From positions 124,001 to 188,000 of the forward strand of contig NZ_PKOJ01000008.1 of assembly GCF_002860325.1 (NCBI RefSeq): a stretch of 64,000 nt of DNA, given 5' to 3'. The notes under the pieces are model-generated. The model was given only the letters and a program-made list of their open reading frames with translations, was not told the origin of the DNA and searched no databases. Numbering within the stretch: position 1 is the stretch's first letter; the number at the start of each line of letters is the position of its first letter. Source of the stretch: Neptunicoccus cionae (GTDB lineage: Bacteria > Pseudomonadota > Alphaproteobacteria > Rhodobacterales > Rhodobacteraceae). Shown here piece by piece: positions 60,069-64,000 of this stretch. The position numbers were made by a program, and so were the translations under genes.

Positions 60069-61106
60069 TTACGCCTTCGGGTCTTCACCAACCCGCACAA
60101 GCTGCTTGCCGAAATTGTCGCCGTTTAACAGCTCCAGAAACGCTGCCGGCGCATTTTCCAGCCCCTCGGCTACGCTTTCACGGAATTTGATCTTACCTGC
60201 CGCCATCATCGGCGCGACTTCCTTGAAGAATGCGCCCGCGCTGTCTTGGTGGTCGGGGAAGAGAAAGCCCTGCACGGTCAGACGGTTGGTCAGGATCGTA
60301 GACCAGACCGCTGGCAGCGGCGCTGCATCGGCTATGTTATCCCCGTTGTACCACGCGATCATGCCGCAGATTGCAATGCGGCCGAACATGTTCATATTCG
60401 GAAGAACCGCTTCCAGCGTTTTGCCGCCCACGTTTTCAAAGTAAACATCGACACCCTGCGGCGCGGCTTCCTTGATTTTTGCGGCCAGTTCTTTTCCGTC
60501 TTTGGCCGCTTTATGGTCAAGACATGCGTCAAAGCCCAGTTCTTCTACTGCAAAAGCACATTTTTCTGCACCACCGGCAACGCCGATTACCTTACAGCCT
60601 TTGGCCTTGGCCAGTTGACCGGCAAGCCCGCCAACTGCCCCTGTTGCAGCGGAAATCAGGACGGTTTCGCCCTCTTTCATCTTGCCGATTTCGTTCAACC
60701 CGATCCAGGCTGTCATGCCCGGCATCCCGAGCACACCAAGATAGGCCGAAAGCGGGGCAGCGGTCGGATCGACCTTACGAATATCGCTTCCATCGGAAAT
60801 GCCGTGCGTAGCCCAGCCGGTGCGCCCGACGACAATGTCTCCGACCGCGAATTTTTCGTTGTTGGAGGCGATGACTTCACAGATCGCGCCACCCTCCATC
60901 GTACCCCCGATTGGCACCGGATCGGCATAGGATTTCGCGTCATTCATCCGGCCGCGCATGTAGGGATCAAGAGACAGCCAGATCGTACGCAGAGTGACCT
61001 GTCCGGCACCCATTTCGGGCAGTTCCTTGTCCTCAAAGCGGAAGTTTTCAAGCGTCGGCCAGCCCTTTGGACGGGATGCCAGAGCGACGTGTTGGTAGGT
61101 TGTCAT
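60069..61106 (-). CDS. NADP-dependent medium-chain reductase (CurA-like), paralogue
   Basis: The protein has 345 residues from an ATG after CAGGAGTATATC. 'SRPKGWPTLENFRFEDKELPEMGAGQV', 'TIWLSLDPYMRGRMND' and 'LISAATGAVGGLAGQLAKAKGCKVIGVAGGAEKCAFAVEELGFDACLDH' match the CurA/PTGR family more typically than the paralogue at 58988, whose 'SIDAANRAW' replaces 'SLDPYMRG'. It reduces alpha,beta-unsaturated carbonyls with NADPH. It is separate from the amidase upstream by 94 bp without a clear terminator. Confidence 0.92.
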   Translation of the reverse strand: MTTYQHVALASRPKGWPTLENFRFEDKELPEMGAGQVTLRTIWLSLDPYMRGRMNDAKSYADPVPIGGTMEGGAICEVIASNNEKFAVGDIVVGRTGWATHGISDGSDIRKVDPTAAPLSAYLGVLGMPGMTAWIGLNEIGKMKEGETVLISAATGAVGGLAGQLAKAKGCKVIGVAGGAEKCAFAVEELGFDACLDHKAAKDGKELAAKIKEAAPQGVDVYFENVGGKTLEAVLPNMNMFGRIAICGMIAWYNGDNIADAAPLPAVWSTILTNRLTVQGFLFPDHQDSAGAFFKEVAPMMAAGKIKFRESVAEGLENAPAAFLELLNGDNFGKQLVRVGEDPKA

Positions 61107-61200
61107 GATATACTCCTGAATTCAGATTTGACGGGAGAGTAATCCTCTCCCGCCACAACCGCCAAGGGCATGAAACAATGCCGTTACGTCGCATCACGAT

Positions 61201-62595
61201 TTATTGGGGATCAACGGGGCGGATTGCAGGGTGTGCGGCTTCAATATCGCGACCTGCTGCAATCAGGATATCCTCGCGATAGCGCCGTGCCAGCAGTTGC
61301 ACGCCCATCGGCTTCCCCGCTGCCGGTTCTGTCGCAACCGCCAAGCCCGGCAAACCAAGAGCGGGAACGGCAAGCTGGGTCAGTTGCGCCCGCATGATCG
61401 CCTTGAACCCTTCTTCGGACTGAACATCCGCCTGCTGGTCAAAGGGCAACATCCCCGAGACGGGGCAGATCAACACGGAATATTGCGCCAGAAACAACTG
61501 CCACTCGCGCAGGTGGGTGACACGATCCCGCAGCGCGTCAAGCAATCCCCCTGCATCCACCGGCGCGGATAGGGACTGCATCACCGCAAACACATGCTGG
61601 CTGTCCGGTTCGCCCTCCTGCTCTACCATACGATCCACGCCTTGCCGCATCTCTGCCAGCCAGAGTTTGGCATTGATGTCAGCGGCGGGTTGCATTGGCG
61701 GGCAGTCGACTTCCTCCACCTCCCAGCCAGCATCCGCCAGATCCTTTGCCGCCCCGAGCAAAGCCGCTTCGATTTCCGGTGTTATCTCCATCCCGTCGGG
61801 GCGCAGGCAAACGGCCGCACGGCGCGGGAAATCGCCCTGGTCAATAGGCGCAGGCACATACCACGGGTCGCGCAAATCCTCGGCAGCCATCGCCCGCAGG
61901 CTAAGATCAATATCGTCCATACTTCGTGCCAGCGGTCCGCCCACAGCCATCAACTGCCCGCCGATATGCCGGTCCGCCCCCGAAGGATTATAGGCCGGCA
62001 ACCGCCCGAGCGTGGGCCGCAGCCCGTGGATACCGCAGGCATAAGCAGGGTAGCGGATCGACCCGCCAATATCCGTGCCATGCCCGATAGCAGCCATCCC
62101 GCTGGCCACCGAAGACCCCGCCCCGCCGGAAGACCCGCCCGGCGTAATATTCTTCCCGTGGGGATTGAGCGTCTGGCCATGCAGGTTGTTCTTGGTAAAC
62201 CAGCGCAGGGAAAAAGCAGGAGTGTTTGTGCGCCCGACGATCACCGCCCCGGCCTTGCGCATATTGGCGACAACGGGACTGTCCTGTTCTGCAACAAGGT
62301 TTTCAAGCAATTTCAAGCCATTCGTGGTCGCATGGCCGACCTGATCCACGTTAACCTTGATCGTCACCGGCACACCGGCCATCGGTCCGACATCCCGCCC
62401 CGCCGCAATATCCGCATCTATGGCGGCGGCTGCTGCCAGTGCTTCCTCCGGCATGTGTTGCACTACTGCGTTCAGATCGGGGTTTACGGCATCGATCCGG
62501 TCCAGATGGGCTTTGGTAACTTCGGTGGCGGAAAGGTCTTTGCTACGGATTTTCGCGGCAATTTCGGCAGCGGTGAGGCCCCAGAGTTCGGACAT
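61201..62595 (-). CDS. Amidase signature family hydrolase
   Basis: The protein has 464 residues from an ATG after TAGGAG. The Ser-cisSer-Lys triad is complete: Lys80 in 'GVPVTIKVNVDQVG', cis-Ser155 in 'TPGGSSGGAGSSVASG', and nucleophile Ser179 in 'GHGTDIGGSIRYPAYACG'. It hydrolyses a carboxamide to acid and ammonia. Length is like GatA, but no gatB/gatC is nearby and the C-terminus differs, so a catabolic aryl/acylamidase is more likely than the tRNA amidotransferase subunit. Substrate unknown. Confidence 0.92.
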   Translation of the reverse strand: MSELWGLTAAEIAAKIRSKDLSATEVTKAHLDRIDAVNPDLNAVVQHMPEEALAAAAAIDADIAAGRDVGPMAGVPVTIKVNVDQVGHATTNGLKLLENLVAEQDSPVVANMRKAGAVIVGRTNTPAFSLRWFTKNNLHGQTLNPHGKNITPGGSSGGAGSSVASGMAAIGHGTDIGGSIRYPAYACGIHGLRPTLGRLPAYNPSGADRHIGGQLMAVGGPLARSMDDIDLSLRAMAAEDLRDPWYVPAPIDQGDFPRRAAVCLRPDGMEITPEIEAALLGAAKDLADAGWEVEEVDCPPMQPAADINAKLWLAEMRQGVDRMVEQEGEPDSQHVFAVMQSLSAPVDAGGLLDALRDRVTHLREWQLFLAQYSVLICPVSGMLPFDQQADVQSEEGFKAIMRAQLTQLAVPALGLPGLAVATEPAAGKPMGVQLLARRYREDILIAAGRDIEAAHPAIRPVDPQ

Positions 62596-62755
62596 TTTCG
62601 GTAACTCCTAATCTATTTTTTTAGCATCGTGGCACCACCCGCAACCGAAGTGCAACGGGATTCTTTCCGTCAGGGCAGACAGAGTCTTTGGAACCTTTCC
62701 CGCGCGCGCGTGTTGTGTAGGTGAAACCCATATTTCAAACGGAAAGGTCGAACGC

Positions 62756-62944
62756 ATGTCCGCCCCTGAAACCAACGTTGAAAAACAGAAGAAACGCCAC
62801 TACGGCCCGCTACTTGGCATGGTCGCAATCGGTGCCGCTGCCATCCTTGTGATGCTGACGCTTACCTATCTGTCAGACGATCTGGACGTAGATGATGCAA
62901 CCGCGCCTGTGTCGCAAACCGCAACTCCCGAAAACGGCAGCTAG
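62756..62944 (+). CDS. Small single-pass membrane protein, hypothetical
   Basis: The protein has 62 residues from an ATG after GGAAAGG. A basic cytoplasmic segment ('EKQKKRHYGP') precedes a single hydrophobic helix of about 20 residues ('GMVAIGAAAILVMLTLTYL'), then an acidic, Thr/Asp-rich tail ('DDLDVDDATAPVSQT') on the far side of the membrane. It has its own apparent ribosome site and a strong terminator right after, so it is a real gene of its own transcription unit. I do not recognise a family; small anchored peptides like this are common and mostly uncharacterised. Confidence 0.65.
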   Translation: MSAPETNVEKQKKRHYGPLLGMVAIGAAAILVMLTLTYLSDDLDVDDATAPVSQTATPENGS

Positions 62945-62971
62945 GACTTCTCCCATCCTAACCGCCCCATG

Positions 62972-63011
62972 GCCCGCCTGCACATTCCTCCCGAATGCAG
63001 GCGGGCTTTTT
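62972..63011 (+). terminator. Intrinsic terminator after the small membrane protein gene
   Basis: An 11-bp perfect stem (GCCCGCCTGCA / TGCAGGCGGGC) with a 13-nt loop is followed by TTTTT. It is a strong plus-strand terminator facing the aminotransferase. Confidence 0.9.
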
Positions 63012-63030
63012 GCGTCTTATTTGCCTGTCG

Positions 63031-64000
63031 TCAGGACAGTCCTGCAGTAACGGCCCGTGCCAGCTTACTGACGAGCTCGTCTATCTGGGCATCGCTGATA
63101 ATGAACGGTGGGGCCAGCAGCACATGATCGCCACTTTGCCCGTCGATGGTGCCGCCCATCGGATAGCAGATCATACCAGCCTCAAACGCCGCTGCCTTTA
63201 TCCGTGCCGCCGTCTTGCGTTGCGGATCAAGCGGTGTCTTGCTCTGCCGGTCTGCCACCAGTTCCACCCCCACAAACAGCCCGCGCCCGCGGATGTCTCC
63301 AATATTGGGGTGCGCATTAAACTCGGCTGACAGGGCAGCCCTCAATCTTTGGCCCTGACGCTCCGCCGCTGTGACCAGATCCCGCTCATGCAAGGATTTC
63401 AGCACAGCAACACCGGCTGCTGCGGCACAGGGATGCCCGATATACGTATGCCCGTGCTGGAAAAAGCCGCTGCCCTCTTCGATAGTCCGGTAAATTTCCT
63501 TGCTGCACAACATCGCACCAATCGGCTGGTATCCCGCACCCAAGCCTTTGGCGATACACAGAATATCCGGTGCCACCCCGTCCTGTTCACAGGCAAACAA
63601 ACTGCCGGTGCGCCCCATACCACACATGACTTCGTCCAGTATCAGCAGGATACCGTATTGATCGCAAATCTCGCGGATACGCTTGAAATAGCCCTTCACG
63701 GCAGGCACCGCCCCGGCAGTGGCCCCCACTACCGGCTCCGCAATAAAGGCCATAACGGTTTCCGGCCCGACCCGCAGCAGTTCTTCTTCCAACAGGTTGG
63801 CGGCACGGATGCCATAGGCTTCCTCGCTCTCGCTGTCCTGCTGCAAACGATAGGCGTAACACGGGTCGATATGGCTCATGTCGATCAGCAGCGGGCCGAA
63901 CTGGGCACGCCGCCACGCATTGCCCCCTGCCGAAAGCGCCCCCATCGTATTGCCGTGGTAGCTTTGCTTGCGGGCGATCAATCGGCCCCGCTGCGGCTCT
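63031..64000 (-). CDS. Class III aminotransferase (N-terminus beyond the window)
   Basis: The visible 322 codons are the C-terminal two thirds of a PLP-dependent class III transaminase; the frame stays open to the window edge. 'IARKQSYHGNTMGALS' (PLP phosphate region), 'MAFIAEPVVGATAGAVP', 'LLILDEVMCGMGRTGSLFACEQDGVAPDILCIAKGLGAGYQPIGAMLC' with the PLP-Asp and Schiff-base Lys, and 'FFQHGHTYIGHPCAAAAGVAVL' define it. It moves an amino group between an omega-amino or diamine substrate and a keto acid. Substrate class cannot be fixed without the N-terminus and neighbours. Confidence 0.9.
   Translation of the reverse strand, partial: EPQRGRLIARKQSYHGNTMGALSAGGNAWRRAQFGPLLIDMSHIDPCYAYRLQQDSESEEAYGIRAANLLEEELLRVGPETVMAFIAEPVVGATAGAVPAVKGYFKRIREICDQYGILLILDEVMCGMGRTGSLFACEQDGVAPDILCIAKGLGAGYQPIGAMLCSKEIYRTIEEGSGFFQHGHTYIGHPCAAAAGVAVLKSLHERDLVTAAERQGQRLRAALSAEFNAHPNIGDIRGRGLFVGVELVADRQSKTPLDPQRKTAARIKAAAFEAGMICYPMGGTIDGQSGDHVLLAPPFIISDAQIDELVSKLARAVTAGLS

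Noticed and set aside
1-64000. Prophage, transposon or integrated element in the window
   Set aside because: No integrase, transposase, tRNA attachment site or flanking direct repeat was seen, and gene order is that of ordinary catabolic operons.

Overview
The window looks like a chromosomal stretch of an alphaproteobacterium, most likely a marine Rhodobacterales (Roseobacter-type) heterotroph. This is inferred from moderately high GC by eye (not computed), dense operons joined by ATGA overlaps, frequent GTG/TTG starts, and gene content (single-domain XylG, TauE/SafE exporter, IclR- and ROK-controlled catabolic operons, many acyl-CoA genes). I see no rRNA, tRNA, CRISPR, insertion sequence, integrase or origin. 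About 54 protein genes (two cut by the window edges) and one probable leader peptide fill the window.

Layout. 1-5.5 kb: the end of a MarR regulator and a very large RTX/cadherin-like surface or secreted protein. 5.7-9.6 kb: a flavin monooxygenase, a formylglycine-type hydrolase of the sulfatase/phosphonate monoester hydrolase family, and a convergent TauE/SafE exporter. 9.7-21.9 kb: a complete xylose/glucose utilisation locus (xylB, xylA, aldose 1-epimerase, xylR, xylFHG, glucokinase) that also holds a di-heme peroxidase of the MauG/CcpA family and an FG-GAP/ASPIC-UnbV protein. The same 23-bp palindrome (TTTAATTT-N7-AAATTAAA) overlaps the -35 element before both xylB and xylF and is the probable XylR operator. 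22-23 kb: an epoxide-hydrolase-like enzyme. 23-26.8 kb: a three-subunit molybdenum hydroxylase operon ending in a MoaD-like gene.

27-62.6 kb is dominated by CoA-thioester catabolism. A plus-strand operon (27.2-33.9 kb) has a short leader peptide, acyl-CoA ligase, 3-hydroxyacyl-CoA dehydrogenase, enoyl-CoA hydratase, an ACAD11-type dehydrogenase and two SDRs. A minus-strand operon (38.0-34.0 kb) has a serine hydrolase, acetoacetyl-CoA synthetase and acyl-CoA thioesterase II. Then come another acyl-CoA ligase, an HCCA-isomerase-like protein, a Liv-type ABC transporter with its binding protein, and a divergent ligase. A nine-gene minus-strand operon (56.0-47.5 kb) has paired acyl-CoA dehydrogenases, an SDR, thiolase, nitronate monooxygenase, histidine phosphatase, an ACAD10/11-type kinase, an IclR regulator and a thioesterase. 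The 56-64 kb end holds three medium-chain reductases, a second histidine phosphatase, a DhlA-type haloalkane dehalogenase, an amidase, a small membrane protein and a truncated class III aminotransferase.

The most interesting inference is that both halves of the ACAD10/ACAD11 system (sugar-kinase-like phosphotransferase and specialised dehydrogenase, fused in mammals and separate in bacterial levulinate catabolism) occur here as single genes in two operons about 16 kb apart, beside ligases, hydratase, dehydrogenases, thiolase and a Liv-type transporter. That set could convert 4-hydroxy acids (gamma-hydroxy acids, opened lactones) to 3-hydroxyacyl-CoA and then to acetyl-/propionyl-CoA. A histidine phosphatase next to the kinase is an extra not expected from the known pathway.
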